A stretch of DNA of 15,643 nucleotides. It comes from Chloroflexi bacterium RBG_16_56_11. GTDB taxonomy: Bacteria > Chloroflexota > Dehalococcoidia > Dehalococcoidales > RBG-16-60-22. The translations under genes and the position numbers were made by a program. Below the pieces are notes generated by a model, which saw only the letters and a program-made list of their open reading frames with translations, did no database searches and was not told where the DNA came from. Positions 5,977-11,565 of this stretch are shown here, piece after piece (position 1 is the first letter of the stretch; each line of letters opens with the position of its first letter). The stretch spans positions 21,714 through 37,356 of the forward strand of contig MGNQ01000035.1 of NCBI GenBank assembly GCA_001796865.1, given 5' to 3'.

Positions 5977-7527
5977 ATGGCGATTGTCTTTCATAAAACG
6001 CGTGAGCCCGTCGTGGTCGAACAAGATACCAGGATTGACGTCGTGGCCGAAGAATATAAGACTCGCATCGAGCTCTTGTGTGAAATTGCCGAAGAAGCGA
6101 GCTCCATTACGGAGGTATCCAAGCTGCTGGAAAGAATTCTAACCGTGACCCGGCAGACCCTGGCGGCGGCAAAGGTCTCGCTATTCCTCAACGATGTCGG
6201 GAGACGTGGTCTCCAGGTTTCTCTTACCGTCGGCGAGGAGGACAACCATAGCGATGGGGAAGACATCACCCCGGCAGAACTGGAGATTGCCAGGTGGGTC
6301 GGTCAGCACGCCACGCCCCTGCTCATCGGTGACCTTTCCCGCGATGTACGCTTCGGTCTGAAAACAGTTAAATCGCCGGGCAAGGTGAGGTCAGTCATTG
6401 CCGTACCCATCCTGAGAGGGACCAATGTCATCGGGGTGCTCGAGGCCGTGAATAAAACCGATGGCGAGTTGAATGACGGGGACCTCCATGTGCTCAGGAG
6501 CTTTGCCTCGATAGAAGCGTTGATTTTGCTGGTATCGATGGCGGTTATCGCCAACAACAACATCAATTCCATCGCCCTCGACCACGCTCTGCTGGACGGG
6601 TACCGGAGCACGGCCGAAGCCTGGGCTTCTACAGCCGACATCAAAGATTCGTATGCCTACGCCCACTCGCGGCGGGTCAGGGAATACGCCCTGCTGGCGG
6701 CCAACTGCCTTTCGCTGTCACCTCAGGAGCTCCAGGCTATCGAGTTCGGCGCCCTGCTGCATGATATAGGGAAAATTGGCATCGACAGTGATATCTTATG
6801 TAAACCTGGCCCGCTGAACCAGGAAGAGTGGAAGATAATGCACGAGCACTGCTATATCGGCGCCAACGTCCTCGGGGAAATACCCTTCCTCAAGGACGCT
6901 AAAAATATCGTCCTCTATCACCACGAAAGGTATGACGGGAAAGGTTACCCGGAAAAGCTCAAGGGGAACAAAATACCGCTCGGGGCACGCCTGGTGGCCG
7001 TGGCTGACGCCTTTGACACGATGACCACCGACCATTCTTACCGCTCTGCACTGGCTGTCGGCGAGGCCCTGGACACTCTCATTGACGCCATCGGCACGCA
7101 ATTCTGTCCCCAGTCGGTTGAGGCCTTCGTCTCGGCGTTTAAAAAATGCGACGGCAAGCTGCCCATGGAAATGGTCCACGGCGCCAGGATAGCTAAAACA
7201 AGGTCCCAGCGTGAAGACGAGGACCGTATCGTTGTCCGGAAGAAAGCGGCCAGCCTGGACAACGGCATGTATCAGGGGGAAGTCCGCCTCTTGGTCGCCT
7301 TTCAAGCCGACGTAAGAAAGCTGCGAAAGTTCCGGGAACAGCTGGCGAAGATAGACGGGGTCAAGATCGTGATGATAGGCAGCTCTGAGGAGGAGGGGCA
7401 TTCCATCCTTCTCTCGCTGCCAGGGCCGCTACCCTTGATGTCCCTTATTGGCGAGATGCCGCTAGTCGCCCAGGCTGAGAAAAAGGGTAAGGACATCTCG
7501 ATAACCCTGGGAAACATACCGGACTGA
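5977..7527 (+). CDS. GAF/HD-GYP cyclic-di-GMP phosphodiesterase
   Basis: This 516-residue signalling enzyme should hydrolyse cyclic-di-GMP under control of its sensory domain. A GAF-like domain spans about residues 30-195 (SVIAVPILRGTNVIGVLEAVN at its core). The HD-GYP domain spans about 210-390 with all catalytic landmarks: H230, HD at 262-263 followed by IGK, H291, HH at 315-316, DGKGYP (320-325), and D344 and D347 in VADAFDTMT. A C-terminal alpha/beta domain (about 432-512, GEVRLLVAF to ISITLG) follows; I cannot name it, though I recall similar tails in Chloroflexota signalling proteins. The ribosome-binding site agaggtg precedes the ATG at 5977. There is no membrane segment, so it is cytosolic. 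It lies between a divergent membrane-protein gene and a zinc-knuckle gene, and not far from the glycan cassette that c-di-GMP might control. Confidence 0.93.
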   Translation: MAIVFHKTREPVVVEQDTRIDVVAEEYKTRIELLCEIAEEASSITEVSKLLERILTVTRQTLAAAKVSLFLNDVGRRGLQVSLTVGEEDNHSDGEDITPAELEIARWVGQHATPLLIGDLSRDVRFGLKTVKSPGKVRSVIAVPILRGTNVIGVLEAVNKTDGELNDGDLHVLRSFASIEALILLVSMAVIANNNINSIALDHALLDGYRSTAEAWASTADIKDSYAYAHSRRVREYALLAANCLSLSPQELQAIEFGALLHDIGKIGIDSDILCKPGPLNQEEWKIMHEHCYIGANVLGEIPFLKDAKNIVLYHHERYDGKGYPEKLKGNKIPLGARLVAVADAFDTMTTDHSYRSALAVGEALDTLIDAIGTQFCPQSVEAFVSAFKKCDGKLPMEMVHGARIAKTRSQREDEDRIVVRKKAASLDNGMYQGEVRLLVAFQADVRKLRKFREQLAKIDGVKIVMIGSSEEEGHSILLSLPGPLPLMSLIGEMPLVAQAEKKGKDISITLGNIPD

Positions 7528-7760
7528 AGACGTAACCGGTCGCCATCCTTGCTCCGTCCTCCGCTTAATTCCTCGTTACCCGGGCAGACTTGCATTTATT
7601 TACCCGTAGTTATATCATTCATTTGGTAAAATATTTTTACCTGTTCGTATATTATTGTTTACTTTTAGATAATTTAAGAGTATATTATATAAAGATTTTT
7701 CCCCCGGAAGGCAACCGACCCGAAAATACGGGCGCCGGTTGAATTTCAGGAGGCCGTCGG
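7528..7760 (+). promoter_or_regulatory. Promoter and structured leader of the zinc-knuckle gene
   Basis: This region holds a palindrome ggtaaaa-tat-ttttacc (7625-7641). A plausible promoter follows: TTTACT (7658-7663), a 17-bp spacer and TATATT (7681-7686). Transcription would begin near 7693. The leader can fold a hairpin at 7712-7741, caaccg pairing with cggttg and an inner cccg with cggg around an aaaata loop, ending 7 nt before the ribosome-binding site. It could modulate translation. I could not match it to a known riboswitch, including c-di-GMP classes. Confidence 0.45.
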
Positions 7761-7985
7761 GTGAGCGAAGGCTACCTGATAGTTAAATGCCAGCGTTGCG
7801 GTAGCACATCACATCTGACCATCAGCGGAGTCAGGAGCGAATGGTCGTTGTGTCCGGTTTGCCTCGAGGGAGAGATAGAGTGCCAGGCGATACAACCTGG
7901 AATTCAAATGTCCCGGGAAGTGATCAAGAAAATCCGTCGACTCAGCCCGTATGTGCTGCATAAAATCAGGTTCCGCTTCAACTAG
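7761..7985 (+). CDS. Small zinc-knuckle protein, 74 aa
   Basis: This short protein has two CxxC knuckles, CQRC (residues 10-13) and CPVC (31-34), spaced as in zinc-ribbon proteins, so it probably binds one zinc ion. A basic, helical C-terminal tail (EVIKKIRRLSPYVLHKIRFRF) follows. The start is GTG at 7761, supported by a strong aggagg ribosome-binding site 8 nt upstream. I do not recognise the family; a nucleic-acid-binding or regulatory role is possible. It follows the HD-GYP gene after a 233-bp gap with its own promoter and leader hairpin, so it is probably transcribed separately. Confidence 0.7.
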   Translation: MSEGYLIVKCQRCGSTSHLTISGVRSEWSLCPVCLEGEIECQAIQPGIQMSREVIKKIRRLSPYVLHKIRFRFN

Positions 7986-8046
7986 TAGCTGAGCGCGCCG
8001 AGTCGAAACCTCGTTGAAAAGTTTTTTCCGTGTTTGTCCGCGTAAC

Positions 8047-8123
8047 GGCGCATTCGTCTAGCGGCCTAGGACACGTCCCTCTCAAGGACGAGATCACGGG
8101 TTCGAATCCCGTATGCGCTACCA
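8047..8123 (+). tRNA. trnE: tRNA-Glu (anticodon CTC)
   Basis: A full cloverleaf can be drawn. Acceptor ggcgcat (8047-8053) pairs with atgcgct (8113-8119) with one G-U pair. The anticodon stem cgtcc/ggacg holds the loop ctctcaa, giving anticodon CTC, which reads GAG. The T arm is acggg-ttcgaat-cccgt. Discriminator A and CCA (8121-8123) are encoded. The sequence closely resembles E. coli tRNA-Glu in its D-arm and T-arm. An AT-rich island starts right after the 3' end, as expected where elements integrate into tRNA genes. Confidence 0.95.
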
Positions 8124-8340
8124 ATACTCTTTTTATCCCCTATTTTGAAGCTAATGTTACCTATTTATAAAAGGCTATTTCTGATTTAGCTAATGGATAG
8201 CTAATGGATTTTTCAACAGACTTTTCGTTATGCCCATATTCATTGCAAATATGTATTGACAAACGGTATCATGGGTGATACCATATTATTAACTCTGTAT
8301 TTCTTGAGCCGACTAGAGAGAAAGAGAAAGGAGGCCGAAT
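8124..8340. other. AT-rich flank of tRNA-Glu with tandem repeats
   Basis: This non-coding stretch has markedly lower GC than the flanking genes. It contains a perfect tandem duplication of tagctaatgga (8187-8197 and 8198-8208), and a third partial copy agctaatg at 8149-8156. The hicA promoter and operator lie at its right end. No gene is apparent. It looks like the left part of the foreign island. Confidence 0.5.
8256..8286 (+). promoter_or_regulatory. hicAB promoter with overlapping palindromic operator
   Basis: A perfect -35 TTGACA (8256-8261), a 17-bp spacer and a -10-like TACCAT (8279-8284) are seen. Within this lies a perfect inverted repeat, ggtatca-tggg-tgatacc (8265-8282). A ribbon-helix-helix antitoxin such as the HicB encoded downstream would be the natural repressor, so autoregulation is likely (inference from family behaviour). 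Confidence 0.65.
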
Positions 8341-8403
8341 ATGTCCTGGAGGTTTGTGTTCAATGGCACGAGACAAAAAATCCCTAGAGGTTATCCGGCA
8401 TAA
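8341..8403 (+). CDS. Possible 20-codon leader peptide overlapping hicA
   Basis: An ATG at 8341 has a very strong ribosome-binding site (aaaggagg, 7 nt upstream) and opens a 20-codon frame ending at a TAA at 8401-8403. It overlaps the start of hicA (8363) in another frame, and the hicA ribosome-binding site ggaggt (8347-8352) lies inside it. It may be a translated leader that tunes toxin synthesis, or a chance frame. The encoded peptide is basic and has no recognisable motif. Confidence 0.35.
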   Translation: MSWRFVFNGTRQKIPRGYPA

Positions 8404-8581
8404 CCCTCGAAATGTAGCTTTACACGCTTTTGAAGGACTGATAAAACAGTACGGGTACATTGAAGAAGGCGCAAAGCATCCAAAAGCTATCATCGGAGCT
8501 TTTACATTAACCTATAAAAGAGAAAATCCGATGAAGTCCTGTTACGTGAAAGCTTTATTAGAAATTATCGATAGTCTGTAA
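8363..8581 (+). CDS. hicA: HicA-family toxin-like protein
   Basis: HicA toxins are small mRNA interferases that cleave RNA and are held in check by HicB. This 72-residue protein has the HicA-like order of a helix (NVALHAFEGLIKQYGY), then GAKHP with His39 where the catalytic His of the GSHH motif is expected, a strand (FTLTYK), and YVKALLEIIDSL as the last helix. The Gly-Ser-His context is altered to G-A-K-H, so catalytic competence is uncertain. Start: ATG 8363 with ggaggt 10 nt upstream; an in-frame TTG at 8354 has no properly spaced site. HicB follows 31 bp downstream and the pair shares the promoter at 8256-8286. AT-rich codon use differs from neighbouring genes. Confidence 0.65.
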   Translation: MARDKKSLEVIRHNPRNVALHAFEGLIKQYGYIEEGAKHPKAIIGAFTLTYKRENPMKSCYVKALLEIIDSL

Positions 8582-8612
8582 TAATACGATAGCAATTGCA
8601 ATGGAGATTGAA

Positions 8613-9041
8613 ATGGTAATCAAAGGCAATATTGAAAGAGACCTTGACTATTACACGAACTTGCCTTATACAGTATTGGTAGAACAATGGGATGATGGTA
8701 AGGGGCCATATTGGGTTGCCAGGGTTGCGGAATTACCTCATTGTATGATACATGGGGACACCCCAGAGGAAGCCATTAAGGAGATTGAGGAAGTTAAAAG
8801 AGATTGGATTAAATCTAATTTACAAAGAGGTCTTAAAATACCTGAACCAAAACCATGTAAATTTAGCGGGCAAATTAGACTTAGAATATCCCCATCACTA
8901 CATAAATTGTTAACTCACCGAGCTGTAATTGAGAATGTGAGTTTAAATCAGTTTATGTCTATAGCATTGGCACAGTCAGTTGGCGTAAATGTTGTTCCAG
9001 CTAAAGCAAAAGCCAAGAAGCGTGTGAGAACCAAGGTTTAG
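8613..9041 (+). CDS. hicB: HicB-family antitoxin
   Basis: HicB binds and neutralises HicA and represses the operon. The N-terminal HicB-like domain spans about residues 5-75 (YWVARVAELPHCMIHGDTP followed by EEAIKEIEEV). The C-terminal part has a ribbon-helix-helix DNA-binding segment (GQIRLRISPSLHKLL to SLNQFMSIALAQSVG) and ends in a very basic tail (KAKAKKRVRTKV). I chose ATG 8613 because ggag lies 6 nt upstream; the in-frame ATG at 8601 has no ribosome-binding site. It follows hicA on the same strand and is closed by a strong terminator at 9067-9100. AT-rich base composition suggests horizontal acquisition. Confidence 0.85.
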   Translation: MVIKGNIERDLDYYTNLPYTVLVEQWDDGKGPYWVARVAELPHCMIHGDTPEEAIKEIEEVKRDWIKSNLQRGLKIPEPKPCKFSGQIRLRISPSLHKLLTHRAVIENVSLNQFMSIALAQSVGVNVVPAKAKAKKRVRTKV

Positions 9042-9066
9042 TAAATAAAACAATCTAGTTTATCAT

Positions 9067-9100
9067 GCCGGCTGGGTGTTCGCGCACCTGGCTGGCTTTT
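9067..9100 (+). terminator. Strong rho-independent terminator after hicB
   Basis: A 12-bp stem (9067-9078 with 9085-9096, including G-U pairs) with a 6-nt loop ttcgcg is followed by a T-tract (tttt, then atttattta). It ends hicAB transcription. Its T-tract overlaps the stop codon of the integrase remnant on the other strand. Confidence 0.85.
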
Positions 9101-9197
9101 ATTTATTTATAGAATCCTCTAATTGAACGCTATGAGTAATCACTTCGTCAAACCTCTTAGCTTCCGCCTCTTGAAGTCCAGGCGTAACGTCATTTTC
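9099..9197 (-). pseudogene. 3' remnant of a tyrosine recombinase (phage-type integrase)
   Basis: On the minus strand, an open frame of 32 codons ends with TAA at 9099-9101. Its protein contains DVTPGLQEAEAKRFDEV, which resembles the extreme C-terminus of phage-type integrases just after the catalytic Tyr (Y-S-H-V-x-PGLQEAAAKRFDE in relatives as I recall them). No upstream part survives: the frame runs back directly into the stop codon of the deacetylase gene. The catalytic Tyr itself is missing. It looks like the scar of a deleted integrase and marks the right end of the AT-rich island. The call rests on a short match by memory. Confidence 0.5.
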
Positions 9198-10081
9198 TAC
9201 TCACCCGCATACCGTTTCACTTCCCCCAGACAGTCTACTATCCGCGGCAGGATGTAGGCGGTGGCGTGGGGAGGGGCGTTGCAGCAGGTCTTTACAATCA
9301 GCCTGCCGCCGCAGGCACGGTCGGCCGTGTCCTTGATGATTTCCGCCAGCTTCGGGTAGCATTTTGAAGTCAACGCCCGCGTGCCGTAGCTATCCTGGTG
9401 GGTATCCATGCCGCAGATCCAGAAAAGCAGCTCCGGCTTGAACTCCCTGACCCTATCCGGCACCTCCCTCATCACGTTTTCAATCTCCGTTTCGTCGGAA
9501 GTGCCGTGGGGGAAACAGAGCTTGGTCTTATTCTCCACCAGGCTCCCGGGTGTGTCATCCCAGGAATAGTCCGCCCCGCAGAAGCAGATATGCAGCACGT
9601 CATCGTCGTCTTTAAAAATATGCCGGACGCCGTCGGCGTGGTGCGTATCGGTGTCCACGATGGCGAATCGCCGGGCGCCAAGTATTTCGCGGGCGTGCGG
9701 AATGGCCAGTCCGGTCACGCTGAAATAGCACCCTCCCCAGGCGCTGTCGCGGTGGGCATGGTGGCCCCCGACGCCGGCGATCACCAGGGCATTATCGATT
9801 TCTCCTCTGATGACTTTTTCTGTCGCCTGCAAGACGCCGCCTATCGAGTAGAGCGAGACCCGCCACCACTGCGTGCGTTTAACTTCCTCTATCCAATCGG
9901 GGGTATGAATCCGGGCGATTTCCCTTTCCACGGCCGGTCGGGACTCGAAATAGGTCACCCCGGTTCGCGAGAAAAAACCCTCATTTTTGATGGCGAGAAA
10001 CCCATCTTCGACTCCCATGGCCAGGCTGCTGTAGGCCTCCTTACCACAAATGTCATGATAAAAAACACCCGTCCTCTTCAT
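9197..10081 (-). CDS. Histone-deacetylase-fold enzyme (HDAC/AcuC-like)
   Basis: This 294-residue protein belongs to the arginase/deacetylase-fold HDAC family, whose members remove acetyl groups from lysine or small amines with a zinc ion. The His pair of the charge relay lies in GGHHAHRD, zinc ligands in DTDTHHADG (DxH) and the second Asp in GMDTHQD. The end of the family normally has GGY with the catalytic Tyr; here the matching place reads TCCNAPPH, so that Tyr is not evident. The start is ATG 10081, with ggaggt 4 nt upstream, rather than the longer frame opening at 10198. A promoter TTGGCA/TACAAT at 10125-10153 supports this. Divergent from the tandem-cupin gene. The stop at 9197-9199 abuts the integrase scar. 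Confidence 0.85.
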   Translation of the reverse strand: MKRTGVFYHDICGKEAYSSLAMGVEDGFLAIKNEGFFSRTGVTYFESRPAVEREIARIHTPDWIEEVKRTQWWRVSLYSIGGVLQATEKVIRGEIDNALVIAGVGGHHAHRDSAWGGCYFSVTGLAIPHAREILGARRFAIVDTDTHHADGVRHIFKDDDDVLHICFCGADYSWDDTPGSLVENKTKLCFPHGTSDETEIENVMREVPDRVREFKPELLFWICGMDTHQDSYGTRALTSKCYPKLAEIIKDTADRACGGRLIVKTCCNAPPHATAYILPRIVDCLGEVKRYAGE

Positions 10082-10124
10082 GTTTACCTCCAGATTCAGC
10101 ATCACGTTAAGATAATTCATGTCT

Positions 10125-10153
10125 ATTGTAGTTGAATTTTTAAAACCTGCCAA
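10125..10153 (-). promoter_or_regulatory. Sigma70-like promoter of the deacetylase gene
   Basis: Minus strand: -35 TTGGCA (10153-10148), exact 17-bp spacer, -10 TACAAT (10130-10125). Each hexamer is 5/6 to consensus. Transcription would start near 10118. Confidence 0.65.
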
Positions 10154-10159
10154 GCCGCG

Positions 10160-10188
10160 TAGACAAATGTGGCCGTCTGGACTATTAT
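10160..10188 (+). promoter_or_regulatory. Sigma70-like promoter of the tandem-cupin gene
   Basis: -35 TAGACA (10160-10165), a 17-bp spacer and -10 TATTAT (10183-10188), each 5/6 to consensus. Transcription would start near 10195. The two -35 boxes are only 6 bp apart back to back, so the divergent genes could share regulator binding. Confidence 0.65.
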
Positions 10189-10237
10189 AAGAAAACACCT
10201 ATAAGACATGAAAGACCGGGAAAGGAGTAACTCAAAA

Positions 10238-11125
10238 ATGGCCGCGACGAAATACGGGAACCTCCTGAAAAAGCTGAAATACGAAGCCAGCGAGGTCAAA
10301 TCGAAGGCCGGGGCCGCCGAATATATGACGATGGCGGGAGGGGTGGACCTGGAGGGGATAAACCTTAGCTTCGCCTGGGGTTACCGCCACTGGTTGGGGG
10401 GCTGGGGCTCCGATGGAGGTTTCGGGCACACGCACCCCTACGGTGAGTGCCTGCTGTTTACCGGCCTCGAATACGCTCGGCCTGATTACCTCGGGGCGGA
10501 GATAGAGCTGGCGCTTGGCAGCGAGAAACATCTCATCGACTCCCCCGCTATCGTCGTCCTGCCGGCGGGTGTCCCGCACTGTCCCCTGACATCGAAAAAA
10601 GTCGCCAGGCCGTTCGGGTTCCTGGCGGTCTCTCTCAGCGGCGAGCATAAAATCGCCAAATCGCCGCGTGCTGGGAAACCGGAGCAATCCGATATTAAGA
10701 CCGGGGAGCTGGTTCAGAAAATGGAACTGCGCGATACGAAGCGTAAGTCCGGGGGGAATGCCGACTTTATAAGCTGGTGGAACGGGAAAGACAGGGAAGG
10801 GTTCAATCTCAACTTCACCTGGGCGTTCCATACCGGTCTGGGGGCCTGGCACGACCGCGACCCGCACGTACACCCTAACGACGAATGTCTCGTGTTCATG
10901 GGACTGGACCCGGGCAGACCCGATTATCTTGGTGCCGAGCTGGAGATAGCGATGGGCAAAGACCCGGAAATCCACGTATTCGATACCCCCACCGCCGTCG
11001 TCATCCCCGCTGGCCTGGTACACTGTCCTCTGGTAACGAGTCGGGTGGACAAACCCTACGGGTTCAGTGCCATTTCACTTAATACCGCCCACGAGACGAC
11101 CTGGCTCGGTAAAGCCAGCTCTTGA
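10238..11125 (+). CDS. Tandem-cupin protein (two duplicated cupin domains)
   Basis: This 295-residue protein is an internal duplication. The first cupin (about residues 25-140) has metal motif HTHPYGE and PAGVPH; the second (about 170-285) has HVHPNDE and PAGLVH. The repeats share RPDYLGAE, the H-C-P-L segment and P-[FY]-GF at matching places. Both copies keep the 3-His-1-Glu metal set, so both may bind a metal and possibly a small ligand. No specific substrate can be named. The start is ATG 10238 with aaaggag 10 nt upstream; the frame could open at 10208 but no ribosome-binding site is there. Its promoter is back to back with that of the deacetylase. A hairpin follows the stop. Confidence 0.85.
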   Translation: MAATKYGNLLKKLKYEASEVKSKAGAAEYMTMAGGVDLEGINLSFAWGYRHWLGGWGSDGGFGHTHPYGECLLFTGLEYARPDYLGAEIELALGSEKHLIDSPAIVVLPAGVPHCPLTSKKVARPFGFLAVSLSGEHKIAKSPRAGKPEQSDIKTGELVQKMELRDTKRKSGGNADFISWWNGKDREGFNLNFTWAFHTGLGAWHDRDPHVHPNDECLVFMGLDPGRPDYLGAELEIAMGKDPEIHVFDTPTAVVIPAGLVHCPLVTSRVDKPYGFSAISLNTAHETTWLGKASS

Positions 11126-11127
11126 GG

Positions 11128-11164
11128 ACGTCGCTCGGGGAACGGCCTTTCTGGTGAGCGGCGT
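11128..11164 (+). terminator. Possible weak terminator hairpin after the cupin gene
   Basis: acgtcgctc (11128-11136) pairs with gagcggcgt (11156-11164) through a G-U pair in a 9-bp stem with a 19-nt loop. Only two T residues follow, so termination would be weak or the hairpin may serve another role. Confidence 0.25.
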
Positions 11165-11192
11165 TTGCCCGACGGCGAAAAAGGTGTAAAAT
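11165..11192 (+). promoter_or_regulatory. Possible promoter of the DUF5752-like gene
   Basis: -35 TTGCCC (4/6), a 16-bp spacer and -10 TAAAAT (5/6) lie about 35 bp upstream of the start at 11229. A plausible but not strong promoter. Confidence 0.4.
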
Positions 11193-11228
11193 ATAAATAT
11201 GGGATTGAATCCCCGCGGGAGGTGGGAT

Positions 11229-11540
11229 ATGGTCAAAATGACTAGCTCGGTCGCCATCCAGAGAATAGCCGACGTACCTGATGACAAGCGGTTTTGGTGC
11301 AGTGACGGCAGGACGGTGAAAAATCTCCAGGAGCTGGTCACGGCCCTGGAGCAGATGTCCGATGAGACTTACCGCTACCATGCTAATGACATGAAGACGG
11401 ACTTCGCCAACTGGGTGAGGGATGTGATCGGCGATGACAAGCTCGCCAGGGACCTGCTGAAAAGCCCGGCGCGGCTAGGGGCGGCCAGCGCCGTCTCCGA
11501 GAGGCTCGCCTGGTTTAAGGGAAAGGCCGGCAGCGCCTGA
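11229..11540 (+). CDS. Small DUF5752-like protein
   Basis: This 103-residue protein has the pattern GRTVKNLQELVTALEQM, then D-E-T-[FY]-x-YH, then DFANWVRDVIGDDKLA, which I recall from the DUF5752 family of unknown function. It is soluble and mostly helical. The start at ATG 11229 is backed by a gggaggtggg ribosome-binding site directly upstream; an upstream in-frame ATG at 11199 has none. It is convergent with the permease gene, with 25 bp between stops. Function unknown. Confidence 0.8.
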   Translation: MVKMTSSVAIQRIADVPDDKRFWCSDGRTVKNLQELVTALEQMSDETYRYHANDMKTDFANWVRDVIGDDKLARDLLKSPARLGAASAVSERLAWFKGKAGSA

Positions 11541-11565
11541 CAATAATTCGGGAATTCCGGTCACC

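Noticed and set aside
7693..7760. c-di-GMP riboswitch ahead of the zinc-knuckle gene
   Set aside because: The location near an HD-GYP gene made this attractive, but the conserved GEMM elements are not present; only a simple hairpin is seen.
9099..9200. Duplicate of the tRNA-Glu 3' end as attR
   Set aside because: No copy of the T-arm/acceptor sequence was found at the right end of the island.
9398..10135. 245-codon plus-strand frame
   Set aside because: Shadow of the HDAC-like gene; no ribosome-binding site or known motif.
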